DNA of 64,000 nt, taken from Xylophilus rhododendri (GTDB lineage Bacteria > Pseudomonadota > Gammaproteobacteria > Burkholderiales > Burkholderiaceae_C). The stretch spans positions 1,798,001 through 1,862,000 of the forward strand of contig NZ_CP047650.1 in assembly GCF_009906855.1 (NCBI RefSeq), written 5' to 3'. The translations under genes were made by a program, and so were the position numbers. This document shows positions 34,703 through 43,544 of this stretch, in pieces. Position 1 is the first letter of the stretch. Each line of letters starts with the position of its first letter. The notes under the pieces were generated by a model. It saw only the letters and a program-made list of their open reading frames with translations. It was not told the DNA's origin and searched no databases.

Positions 34703-35686
34703 TCAATCGGAGAGGTCAGCGGGCAATTTTCGCATCTCCCGCGCAGATGCCGGCATGGGTATTCCGGCTTGCGCCCAGCGCCTGGCGTATTCCAGCGCGA
34801 CGACGAAGGTGTTCTCCTGCACCTGCAGCGTGCTGGCCAGGTCGCGGCCGTAGCCGCCGGCCATGGCGAAGGCCAGCGGCAGCCGGCGCTGCCAGGCCCA
34901 GTCGAAGACCCGGCGGTCGCGCGCCTCCATGCCGTCGAAGCTGAGCTTGAGCCGGCCCAGGCGGTCGCCTTCGTGCGGATCGGCGCCGGCCAGGTAGAAG
35001 ATGAAATCGGGCTCGAAGCGGTCCTGCAGGCTGGCCAGGGCCTGCTCCAGGGCGGCGAGGTAGTCGCTGTCGCCGCAGCCGTCGGGCAGGTCGATGTCGA
35101 GGTCGCCCGGCTCTTTCTGGAAAGGGAAGTTCTTCTCGCCGTGCAGCGACAGGGTGAAGACATCCGGGTCGCCGCGGAAGATGGCCGCTGTGCCGTTGCC
35201 TTGGTGCACATCGCAATCGATCACCGCCACCCGCAGCGCCCGGCGCGAGCCGCGTGCGTGTTCGGCCTGCAGCAGCCGGGCGGCGACGGCCACGTCGTTG
35301 AAGACGCAGAAGCCGCTGCCCGCGGCACGCCCCGCATGGTGGGTGCCGCCGGCCAGGTTGGCGGCGATGCCGTGCGTCAGCGCACGGTGGGCGGCGGCGA
35401 TGGTGGCGCCCACCGAATGGCGGGCGCGCTCGGCCATGGCGACCGACCAGGGAAAGCCGATCTCGCGCTGGATCTGCGGCGCCAGGCTGCCGTCGGCCAC
35501 GGCGCGGATATAGCCGGGTGTGTGCACCAGCGCCAGCTCGCCGTCGCTGGCGGCGGGGGCGGGCTGGATGTCCACCGCCGGCAGCTTCTCGCGCAGGCGG
35601 TCGCGCAGCGCGCCGTACTTGGCCATGGGGAAGCGATGGCCGGCGGGCAGCGGCAGGACGAAGCGGTCGGCGTAATAGGCGTGCAT
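34703..35686 (-). CDS. Histone-deacetylase-family protein (zinc amidohydrolase)
   Basis: 327 aa from ATG 35686; the open frame extends to 35869, but the extra residues are not HDAC-like and cover the phasin promoter region. Predicted zinc ligands are Asp159, His161 (VIDCDVHQGNG) and Asp236 (LAGADPHEGD); His116/His117 (GGTHHAG) are the catalytic pair. Bacterial members deacetylate acetylpolyamines, acetoin-related proteins or other amides; the substrate here is unknown. It is divergent from phaP. Confidence 0.88.
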   Translation of the reverse strand: MHAYYADRFVLPLPAGHRFPMAKYGALRDRLREKLPAVDIQPAPAASDGELALVHTPGYIRAVADGSLAPQIQREIGFPWSVAMAERARHSVGATIAAAHRALTHGIAANLAGGTHHAGRAAGSGFCVFNDVAVAARLLQAEHARGSRRALRVAVIDCDVHQGNGTAAIFRGDPDVFTLSLHGEKNFPFQKEPGDLDIDLPDGCGDSDYLAALEQALASLQDRFEPDFIFYLAGADPHEGDRLGRLKLSFDGMEARDRRVFDWAWQRRLPLAFAMAGGYGRDLASTLQVQENTFVVALEYARRWAQAGIPMPASAREMRKLPADLSD

Positions 35687-35761
35687 GCGGCGAAGCTCGG
35701 ATTCTCGCGGCTTGCCGATACCGCAGTGTTCCAGCCCGGTTTCCAGCCTTGCGTAGAAAAA

Positions 35762-35776
35762 TGTTGCACTGCAGCA
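35762..35776. promoter_or_regulatory. PhaR-like operator, upstream copy
   Basis: TGTTGCACTGCAGCA is a near-perfect 15-bp palindrome. It differs at one position from the complement of the perfect copy 55 bp downstream. Known PhaR repressors bind TGC-rich palindromes upstream of phasin genes, so this is a candidate site. Confidence 0.65.
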
Positions 35777-35782
35777 TATTGC

Positions 35783-35810
35783 TTGCTTTTGGTGCGCGAA
35801 CTCGTATACT
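35783..35810 (+). promoter_or_regulatory. Sigma-70 promoter of phaP
   Basis: TTGCTT (35783-35788), a 16-bp spacer and TATACT (35805-35810) make a good sigma-70 promoter. It lies between the two 15-bp palindromes and points at the phasin gene. Confidence 0.7.
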
Positions 35811-35816
35811 TGGCCG

Positions 35817-35831
35817 TGTTGCAGTGCAACA
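35817..35831. promoter_or_regulatory. PhaR-like operator over the phaP start site
   Basis: TGTTGCA-G-TGCAACA is a perfect 15-bp palindrome starting 7 nt after the -10 box. Binding here would block initiation. PhaR is known to repress phasin genes until PHA granules titrate it away. Confidence 0.7.
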
Positions 35832-35894
35832 TAGAGCGCCACCGTTTCTCGTGGGCTGATTGCGCCCACCTATCCAATCCGTAGGAGATCACCC

Positions 35895-36464
35895 ATGAAC
35901 GCCACCCCCGAACAGATCGCCGCTGCCAGCAAGGCCAACGTCGAAACCATCTTCAATCTGACCAGCAAGGCCTTCGAAGGCCTGGAACAGCTGATCAACC
36001 TGAACCTCACCGCCTCGCGCGCCGCGCTGGCCGATGCAGCCGCCCACACCCAGGCCCTGCTGAGCGCCAAGGATGCGCAGGAAATGCTGGCCCTGCAGGC
36101 CAGCGCCCTGCAGCCGATCGCCGAGAAGACCGCCGCCTACAGCCGCCACCTGTACGACATCGCGTCGGCTGCCGGTGCCGAAGTGGGCAAGACGGTGGAA
36201 ACCAAGTCCGCCGAAGCGCAGAAGACGATTTCCAGCCTGGTCGATGCCGCATCGCGCAACGCACCCGCCGGTTCCGAGACCGCCGTGGCCGTGATGAAGA
36301 GCGCCGTGGCCGCCGCCAACAACGTCGCCGACAGCCTGCAGAAGGCCGCCCGCCAGGCCTCCGACATGATGGAAGCCAACGTCAACACGCTGTCCGCCCA
36401 GGCTGCCAGCGCCGCCCGCACCGCCAGCTCGGCGACCACCGCCGCCGCACGCAAGCGCGCCTGA
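35895..36464 (+). CDS. phaP: Phasin family protein (PHA granule-associated)
   Basis: 189 aa, amphipathic and Ala-rich throughout, with no signal peptide or membrane segment. The phasin_2 pattern is visible: [60 protein letters not shown]. Phasins coat polyhydroxyalkanoate granules and control their size and number. AGGAGA lies 6 nt before ATG 35895. Regulation by a PhaR-like repressor is suggested by the paired operators upstream. A strong terminator follows. Confidence 0.93.
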   Translation: MNATPEQIAAASKANVETIFNLTSKAFEGLEQLINLNLTASRAALADAAAHTQALLSAKDAQEMLALQASALQPIAEKTAAYSRHLYDIASAAGAEVGKTVETKSAEAQKTISSLVDAASRNAPAGSETAVAVMKSAVAAANNVADSLQKAARQASDMMEANVNTLSAQAASAARTASSATTAAARKRA

Positions 36465-36486
36465 GCCACCCCGCTCCTCCCTGAAA

Positions 36487-36512
36487 ACGCCCGGCGCTGC
36501 CGGGCGTTTTTT
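36487..36512 (+). terminator. Rho-independent terminator of phaP
   Basis: ACGCCCGGC-GCT-GCCGGGCGT is a perfect 9-bp stem with a 3-nt loop followed by a T6 run, 22 bp after the phaP stop. Confidence 0.9.
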
Positions 36513-36544
36513 CGTTTCCGCTGCGGCGGTGTCCACCCGCATAA

Positions 36545-36564
36545 TTGACGTTTACGTTAACGGC
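36545..36564 (+). promoter_or_regulatory. Candidate operator upstream of the HSD10-like gene
   Basis: TTGACGTTTACGTTAACGGC contains ACGTTTACGTTAACG, resembling (from memory) the ACGTNNACGT-type sites of LiuR/LiuQ regulators of branched-chain amino acid and acyl-CoA catabolism. It ends 17 bp before the start codon. The match is only suggestive. Confidence 0.35.
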
Positions 36565-36580
36565 AGAACAGGAGACAGAC

Positions 36581-37339
<759 letters not shown>

Positions 37340-37351
37340 GAAAGGCAGCCG

Positions 37352-38221
37352 CTACAGGTCCTGGAAGCGGCGTGACACCGCCGCCACCAGCGCCGCCTTG
37401 GCCGCCGTGCGCGACTGCACCAGGCCGATCTCGCGGCCGCCCGCCGCGGGCGGCAGCGCGATCACCCGCAGCGCCGGGTTGCGCGCCCAGGCCGCCTCGC
37501 GCAGGCAGGGCAGCACCGCCACCCCCAGGCCCGAGGCCACCAGTTCCACGATGCCCTCGATCGAGTTCAGCTCCAGGAACTCCCGCGGCCGCGCCCGCAG
37601 CTTGCGCAGCGTGCGCTCCACCAGCTGCCCGGTGTGCTCGGAGGGGTCGAAGCGGATGAAGGGTTGCTCCTCGATCAGCGCCCTGACCGGCTTGGCCGCC
37701 AGCCCGGCGGGCGCCAGCAGCACCATGGGCTCTTCATAAAGGGAGGTCCATGCCAGGGCCGCACGGTTCTGCGCCGCCGGGCCGACCACGATGGCCGCGT
37801 CCAGCGTGCCGGCCTCCACCTGGGCCACCAGTTCCTGCGACTTGGCGGCCGACACATGCAGGTCCAGCGCCGCATGCCGGCTCTTCAGGTCGACCGTGGC
37901 CTGCACCAGCCGGCGCAGCGCCGACACCACCGTGCCCAGCTTCACCGTGCCGGCCATGGCCAGCGGCGTGGCCGGCTGGCGCAGCGCCTGGTCGTAGAGC
38001 TCGACCATCTGGCGGGCCACCGGCAGGAATTCGCGGCCGTCGCCGTTGAGCGCCACCGTCCGGCCGCGGCGGTCGAAGAGCGGGCGGCGCAGATCCTCTT
38101 CCAGCGAGCGGATCTGCAGCCCGACCGCCGACTGCGTGAGCGCCACCCGCTGCCCGGCCGCGGTGAAGGAGCCGTCGGAGACGACGGCGAGAAAGGTTTT
38201 CAGAACTCGCAGGCTGGGCAT
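37352..38221 (-). CDS. LysR-family transcriptional regulator
   Basis: 289 aa from ATG 38221; the open frame extends further but is not LysR-like there. The winged helix (LRVLKTFLAVVSDGSFTAAG, QRVALTQSAVGLQIRSLEED) and the effector domain (GTVKLGTVVSALRRLVQATV, FLELNSIEGIVELVASGLGV) are typical. It is divergent from the Bug receptor gene at 38397, its likely target together with the gene at 39436. An inverted repeat at 38254-38269 lies between them. Confidence 0.9.
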   Translation of the reverse strand: MPSLRVLKTFLAVVSDGSFTAAGQRVALTQSAVGLQIRSLEEDLRRPLFDRRGRTVALNGDGREFLPVARQMVELYDQALRQPATPLAMAGTVKLGTVVSALRRLVQATVDLKSRHAALDLHVSAAKSQELVAQVEAGTLDAAIVVGPAAQNRAALAWTSLYEEPMVLLAPAGLAAKPVRALIEEQPFIRFDPSEHTGQLVERTLRKLRARPREFLELNSIEGIVELVASGLGVAVLPCLREAAWARNPALRVIALPPAAGGREIGLVQSRTAAKAALVAAVSRRFQDL

Positions 38222-38253
38222 GGCGGGCAAAAAAGAAGCGGACTTGCAGAAGG

Positions 38254-38269
38254 GAATCTCGCAAGATTC
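38254..38269. promoter_or_regulatory. Inverted repeat in LysR/Bug divergent region (candidate operator)
   Basis: GAATCT-CGCA-AGATTC is a perfect 6-bp inverted repeat, 33 bp upstream of the LysR start. The position fits an autoregulatory LysR operator, although the classical T-N11-A spacing is not obvious. Confidence 0.4.
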
Positions 38270-38396
38270 ACGCCGAAACGGCCCGGATGCCAGAGTTTTT
38301 CTTCTGAGCCAGCGCAGAAATTCCCGCTTTCCCTCGGGCGCGAGGCATTTCAATAATGAGGCGCCCCCCGTCCGACATCCCAACCAGCCGCCGCCC

Positions 38397-39395
38397 ATGC
38401 CATCGCCCGCCTCTTCCCGTTTTCCGCGCCGCCTGCTGCCGGCCCTCGCCTGCGCCGTCCTGGCCCTTGCCGCCGGCGCCGCCCGCTCGGCGGAGGCCTG
38501 GCCGACCCAGCCCTTTCGCATCATCGTGGGCTTCGCCCCCGGCGGCGCCAACGACCTGCTGGCGCGCATTCTGGCGCGCGAGCTGCAGCAGTCGCTCGGC
38601 CAGCCCTTCGTGGTCGACAACCGCGCCGGCGCCGGCGGCCTGATCGCCGACGAGGTGGTGGCCAAGGCCAAACCCGACGGCTACACCCTGCTGCTGGGTT
38701 CGGTGGGCGGCAACACCGTCGCGCCCATCCTGGCCAAGAAGCTCAGCTTCGATCCACGCAAGGACCTGGCGCCGGTCACGCTGGTGGCCGAGTCGGGCAA
38801 TGCACTGCTGGTCAATGCCAAGCTGCCCTACCGCAGCGTGAAGGAGGTGATCGCCGCCGCGAAGAAGGATCCCGGCACCATCAACTATGGGTCCTCCGGC
38901 ACCGGCTCCAGCCTGCACCTGGCCGGCGCCCTGTTCGCCCGGCAGGCGGGCGTGGAGATGGTCCACATCCCGTACAAGGGCAATTCGCAGGCGCTGACCG
39001 ATGTGGCGGCCGGGCAGATCCAGACGGTGTTCTCGGGCATACCGCCGGCCATCGCCTCGCAGCGCACCGGCGCCACCCGCATCCTGGCGGTGACGACACA
39101 GAAGCGCGTCAAGTCGCTGCCGGACGTGCCGACCATCGCCGAGGCCGGCGTGCCGGGCTACGAGTTCTCCTCCTGGTACGGCCTGTTCACCACCGGCGGC
39201 ACGCCGCCCGCCGTGGTGGAGCGCATCGCCCGCGAGGTGCAGGCCATCATCGCCCGGCCGGATGTGGCGGCGCAGTTCACCGCCCAGGGCGTGGAGCCGG
39301 CGACCAACAGCCCGCAGGTGTTCAGCAGCTTCATCGACCATGAACTCACCCGCTGGTCGCGCGAGATCAAGGCCATGAACATCACCCTGGATTGA
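38397..39395 (+). CDS. Bug/TctC-family tripartite tricarboxylate receptor protein
   Basis: 332 aa. A Sec signal peptide (FPRRLLPALACAVLALAAGA, ending ARSAEA) precedes the Bug fold (WPTQPFRIIVGFAPGGANDL, VVDNRAGAGGLIADEVVAKA, GTINYGSSGTGSSLHLAG, MVHIPYKGNSQALTDVAAGQ). Bug proteins are periplasmic receptors, very numerous in Comamonadaceae and often without dedicated membrane subunits nearby, as here. The next gene is a gamma-glutamyltransferase-like hydrolase, so the ligand may be its substrate. Confidence 0.93.
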   Translation: MPSPASSRFPRRLLPALACAVLALAAGAARSAEAWPTQPFRIIVGFAPGGANDLLARILARELQQSLGQPFVVDNRAGAGGLIADEVVAKAKPDGYTLLLGSVGGNTVAPILAKKLSFDPRKDLAPVTLVAESGNALLVNAKLPYRSVKEVIAAAKKDPGTINYGSSGTGSSLHLAGALFARQAGVEMVHIPYKGNSQALTDVAAGQIQTVFSGIPPAIASQRTGATRILAVTTQKRVKSLPDVPTIAEAGVPGYEFSSWYGLFTTGGTPPAVVERIAREVQAIIARPDVAAQFTAQGVEPATNSPQVFSSFIDHELTRWSREIKAMNITLD

Positions 39396-39435
39396 AACCC
39401 CGGCCCGCCCGCCTTCATCTTCCGAGACAACCCCC

Positions 39436-41049
39436 ATGCAGTTCGACCACACCAACCCCTACCCCAGCGCCCGCATTCCCGTCTTTGCACGCAATGTGGT
39501 CTCCACCTCCCATCCGCTGGCCTCGCAGGCCGGGCTGCGCATGCTGTGGAAGGGCGGCAATGCGGTGGATGCGGCCATCGCCACCGCCGCGGCCATGACC
39601 GTCCTGGAGCCGGTGAGCAACGGCCTGGGCTCGGATGCCTTCTGCATCCTCTGGGACGGCCAGAAGCTGCACGGCCTGAATGCCTCCGGCCGCGCGCCGC
39701 AGGCCTGGACACCCGAATACTTCCGCTCGCGCCACGGCGAGGCCAGCCGCACGCCGCCGCGCCGCGGTGCGGACTCGATCACCGTGCCGGGCGCCGTCAG
39801 CGCCTGGGTGGCGCTGAGCGAGCGTTTCGGCCGCCTGCCCTTCGCCGACCTGATGGAGCCGGCCGCCGAGATCGCCCAGCGCGGCTACCTGGTGCCGCCG
39901 GTGGTCGCGCAGAAGTGGAAGGCCGCCGCCAAGGAGCTCGGCGGCCAGCCCGGCTATGCCGACAGCTTCCTGCCGCGCGGAAGGGCGCCGGAGGTGGGCG
40001 AGTTGTTCCAGTTCCCGGCCGCCGCGCGGGCGCTGCGCGAGATCGGCCGCACGCGCGGCGAATCCTTCTACCGCGGCGAGATCGCCGAGGCGATCGCCAG
40101 CTTCATCCGCCAGCACGGCGGCAGCATGCAAGCCGCGGACCTCGCCGCCCACCAGCCGGAATGGGTGGAGCCGCTGGCGCGCGACTACCGCGGCTACACG
40201 CTGCACGAGATCCCGCCCAACGGCCAGGGCATCGCAGCGCAAATCGCCCTGGGTATCCTGGAGAAATTCGATATCGCCGGTTACGGCGCCGACTCTGTCG
40301 ATACCCAGCACCTGCAGATCGAAGCCATGAAGCTGGCCTTCGCCGATGTCTATCGATATGTCGCCGAAGGCTCCAGCATGCGCATCACGCCCGAGCAGAT
40401 GCTGGACGACGGCTACCTGGCCGAACGCGCCCGCCTGATCGATCCGCGCCGCGCCCAGGACTTCCAGGCCGGCAACCCGGTGCGCGGCGGCACCATCTAC
40501 CTCACCGCTGCCGACGAGGACGGCATGATGGTCAGCTTCATCCAGAGCAACTTCCAGGGATTCGGCTCGGGCCTGGTCGAACCGACCTTCGGCATCAGCC
40601 TGCAGAACCGCGGTTTCGGCTTCAGCCTGGATGAAGGCAGCCCGAATCTGGTGGCGCCGGGCAAACGTCCCTTCCACACCATCATCCCGGCCTTCCTCAC
40701 GCAGAATGGCCAGCCGGTGATGAGTTTCGGCGTCATGGGCGGCAACATGCAGCCCCAGGGCCATATGCAGACCCTCGTGCGCATGATCGACTTCCGCCAG
40801 AACCCGCAAGCCGCCTGTGATGCGCCGCGCTGGCGCTACAACGCCGGACTGGAGATCAATGTGGAGGCGGCGATGGACCCCGCCGTCGTGCAAGGCCTGA
40901 TAGCCCGCGGCCACCGCGCCGGGGTGATCAACGATTCGTACCAGGATTTCGGCGCCGGGCAGTTCATCTGGTCCATGGGCTCACCCAAGGAGCATGGCTA
41001 CCTGGCTGCCAGCGACCCGCGCCGCGACGGCCTGGCGGCCGGTTTCTGA
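39436..41049 (+). CDS. Gamma-glutamyltransferase-family amidohydrolase (HpxW/oxamate amidohydrolase-like)
   Basis: 537 aa, Ntn-hydrolase of the GGT superfamily. The predicted nucleophile is Thr353 (RGGTIYLTAADEDG), exposed by autocleavage. GGNAVDAAIATAAAMTVLEP and GLGSDAF match the large subunit, FGIMGG-like FGVMGGNMQPQGHMQ the small one. No signal peptide is visible, unlike periplasmic GGT, which favours the cytosolic YwrD/HpxW branch. HpxW is reported as an oxamate amidohydrolase in clusters with hpxXYZ; homologues of XYZ lie in this window at 26311-28327. It lies 40 bp after the Bug gene. Confidence 0.8.
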   Translation: MQFDHTNPYPSARIPVFARNVVSTSHPLASQAGLRMLWKGGNAVDAAIATAAAMTVLEPVSNGLGSDAFCILWDGQKLHGLNASGRAPQAWTPEYFRSRHGEASRTPPRRGADSITVPGAVSAWVALSERFGRLPFADLMEPAAEIAQRGYLVPPVVAQKWKAAAKELGGQPGYADSFLPRGRAPEVGELFQFPAAARALREIGRTRGESFYRGEIAEAIASFIRQHGGSMQAADLAAHQPEWVEPLARDYRGYTLHEIPPNGQGIAAQIALGILEKFDIAGYGADSVDTQHLQIEAMKLAFADVYRYVAEGSSMRITPEQMLDDGYLAERARLIDPRRAQDFQAGNPVRGGTIYLTAADEDGMMVSFIQSNFQGFGSGLVEPTFGISLQNRGFGFSLDEGSPNLVAPGKRPFHTIIPAFLTQNGQPVMSFGVMGGNMQPQGHMQTLVRMIDFRQNPQAACDAPRWRYNAGLEINVEAAMDPAVVQGLIARGHRAGVINDSYQDFGAGQFIWSMGSPKEHGYLAASDPRRDGLAAGF

Positions 41050-41063
41050 ACCGGCAGGGGTTC

Positions 41064-41336
41064 TTAGTAGGTCGAGCCGTATTTGAGGTTCAGGCCCCGC
41101 TCCATGCGGGCACAAACATCTGACAATTCACGTCGCTCGGCCGGGTTTGGGTCTTTTTTGTCAATCGATTTCCAACAATTTGCGACGATCAAGCGGTCGG
41201 ATTCGAGGCTCCGGCCCGCTCCGTTGCCTGACGCGAGGTTGTAGGAAAGAGCAAACAAAACGATCGCTCCGACCACCAGGACCGGCTGCGGAATGCGGCC
41301 AGGGGCGACCGGCTGAGGTGTGAATGGCGTGTGCAT
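41064..41336 (-). CDS. Small single-pass membrane protein of unknown function
   Basis: 90 aa from ATG 41336 (GGAGAC upstream); a TTG six codons earlier is in frame but less likely. One hydrophobic segment (PVLVVGAIVLFALSYNLAS, residues ~18-36) is followed by a polar C-terminus with two cysteines (NCWKSIDKKD, DVCARMERGL). I do not recognise the family. The 273 bp between it and the next gene (41337-41609) hold no gene I can support. G+C is lower than in the neighbours, which hints at recent acquisition or weak constraint. Confidence 0.6.
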   Translation of the reverse strand: MHTPFTPQPVAPGRIPQPVLVVGAIVLFALSYNLASGNGAGRSLESDRLIVANCWKSIDKKDPNPAERRELSDVCARMERGLNLKYGSTY

Positions 41337-41609
41337 GGTGAACTTTGTCTCCAAAGAAACAGCAAACGTACCGGGGAGTAACTACATGTTTTGTAGGACG
41401 TTTTCCCATGGACCTTGCTGAAGCATCAATCGCGAGATGACACCATTCCAGACGTGACTGCCACAGAAAAAGTGAGAAAGAGTCATATCCCTGGCTGGTA
41501 GAGGTCATGGAGCAGGAAATCAGGCCGCAAAGGCCCTCCTTGATCGCCTGCTCAATTTTTAGGCACATCGGTAAAGTCCGGCTTGCACGCTTGTTGCAAA
41601 TAAAGCCTC

Positions 41610-43544
41610 ATGACCTACACCGAAACCTCCTCCAGTCCTACACCGACCGCCGCGTTGGACGCCAAGGCGCCGGCTCCCGTTACCCCTGACTCCACGCAGG
41701 GCAAATCCACACGCACCTGGCTCGCCGCCAGCGTCGCCGCAGCCACCGCGACCCTTGAAGCCTGTGGCGGTGGCGGGGAAGAGTCGGCCGCAGCGGCCTC
41801 CTCTTTCTCCACCACACCTGCCATCTCGGCCCAGGCCTCCATCAGTGCCGCCGGCAAGGCTGCCATCGCCTCCAACACGCTCGCTGGCGGCAGTGCCGGC
41901 CCTCTCGCACTTCCGCATACCTGGGAGGTGCCAGCCAACGATGCCGAGGCCGCACGATTCCTGCTGCAGGCTCAGTTCAGCGCCAGCGATGCCGAAATCG
42001 CCGCCGTCAAGGACATGGGCTATGCCGGCTGGCTGGCTGCCCAGTTCAATGTGCCTGCCAGCACCACCGCCTGGGACTGGTTGGAGCAGCGCGGCTACGG
42101 CGTGCTCGACAGCAACAACTTCCATTTCACGCCCTACCAGACCGACTTCGCCGTCTGGTACCAGCTGATCAAGTCGCCCGACGGCGTACGCAAACGCGTG
42201 GCCTTGGCACTGTCCGAGATTTTCTCGGTGTCCACCAACGGCGTCGATTACTTCTGGCTGTCGCACATCATGGCCAGCTGGTGGGACACGCTGTCGGCGG
42301 GCGCGCTCGGCAACTTCCGTACCCTGCTGGAGAACGTGACCCTGCATCCGGCCATGGGCATGTACCTCAACAGCCGCGGCAGCCAGAAGGAAAGCACCGC
42401 CGGCCGCCAGCCCGACGAGAACTTCGCCCGCGAACTGATGCAGCTGATGACCATCGGCCTGGTGAAGCTCAATGCCAACGGCACGCCGGTGGTGTCCGGT
42501 GGCGTGCCGGTCGAAACCTATACCCAGAACGACGTCATCAATCTTGCGCGGGTCTTCACCGGCTACAACTTCGACACGACGGGCAACGTGCCGACCCCGT
42601 TCAACGGCCTGCAGGTGCCATCCAAGGACTTCACTCGCCGCCCGATGTCGCTCAGCGCCAGCCTGCACTCCACCCTGGAAGTGAATTTCCTGGGCACCAA
42701 GATCCCCGCCGGTACCAGCGGCGAAGCCGCCCGCAAGATCGCGCTCGACACCCTGTTCAACCATCCCAATGTCGGCCCTTTCATCGCCCGCCAGCTGATC
42801 CAGCGCCTGGTCAACAGCAATCCGAGCGATGCCTTCGTCGCCCGCGTGGCCTCCACCTTCAACAACAACGGAAAGGGCGTGCGCGGCGACATCGCGGCCA
42901 CCGTGGCCTGCCTGCTGCTCGACTCCGAATCGCGCGGTCCCAGCGGCACCACCAGCACGGCCTACGGCAAACTGCGCGAGCCCATGATCCGCATGGTGCA
43001 GTGGGCCCGCAGCTTCGGCCTGAATTCGGCCTGCGGCAGCTGGAAGATCTTCGACCAGTCCCTGAGCACCCAGCTCGGCCAGAGCCCGCTGCGCTCGCCC
43101 TCGATCTTCAACTTCTTCCGTCCCGGCTACACCCCGCCGGGCACCTCGATCGCCGCCGCCGGCAAGGTGGCGCCGGAGTTCCAGATCGTCAACGAGTCCA
43201 CCGTCAGCGCCTACATCAACTACATGATGAACGTGGTGCGCAACGGCTTCTACATCAACGCACCCGATCTGCCGCAGATCACCAGCAATGCGAAGAACGG
43301 CTTCGACATCGCCGCCACCTACGCCCAGGAGCTGCCCCTGGCTGCCGACGCGGCGGCCCTGGTGGCAAGGCTCAACCTGGTGCTCGCGGCGGGCCAGTTG
43401 TCCAAGGCCACGGTGACGCTCATCGTCAATGCGCTCAACGCCACCCCGGTCACCGCTGCCAGCAACGACGCCGTCAAGCTCAACCGCATCGCCGCAGGCG
43501 TGCTGATGGTGATGTCCTCTTCCGAATACCTGGTGCAGAAATGA
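41610..43544 (+). CDS. DUF1800 family protein
   Basis: 644 aa. A disordered Ser/Thr/Pro N-terminus precedes a hydrophobic signal-like segment (WLAASVAAATATLEACGGGG) with a cysteine that may be lipidated. The DUF1800 body follows (AARFLLQAQFSASDAEIAAV, NFARELMQLMTIGLVKLN, ARVFTGYNF, FIARQLIQRLVNSNPS, SPSIFNFFRPGYTPPG). Function unknown. DUF1800 genes are nearly always paired with a DUF1501 gene, as here with a 4-nt overlap, which suggests a two-component exported system. Confidence 0.9.
   Translation: MTYTETSSSPTPTAALDAKAPAPVTPDSTQGKSTRTWLAASVAAATATLEACGGGGEESAAAASSFSTTPAISAQASISAAGKAAIASNTLAGGSAGPLALPHTWEVPANDAEAARFLLQAQFSASDAEIAAVKDMGYAGWLAAQFNVPASTTAWDWLEQRGYGVLDSNNFHFTPYQTDFAVWYQLIKSPDGVRKRVALALSEIFSVSTNGVDYFWLSHIMASWWDTLSAGALGNFRTLLENVTLHPAMGMYLNSRGSQKESTAGRQPDENFARELMQLMTIGLVKLNANGTPVVSGGVPVETYTQNDVINLARVFTGYNFDTTGNVPTPFNGLQVPSKDFTRRPMSLSASLHSTLEVNFLGTKIPAGTSGEAARKIALDTLFNHPNVGPFIARQLIQRLVNSNPSDAFVARVASTFNNNGKGVRGDIAATVACLLLDSESRGPSGTTSTAYGKLREPMIRMVQWARSFGLNSACGSWKIFDQSLSTQLGQSPLRSPSIFNFFRPGYTPPGTSIAAAGKVAPEFQIVNESTVSAYINYMMNVVRNGFYINAPDLPQITSNAKNGFDIAATYAQELPLAADAAALVARLNLVLAAGQLSKATVTLIVNALNATPVTAASNDAVKLNRIAAGVLMVMSSSEYLVQK

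Noticed and set aside
41575..41600. Sigma-54-like sequence before the DUF1800 gene (TTGCACG-N4-TTGCAA)
   Set aside because: The invariant GG of the -24 element is missing.
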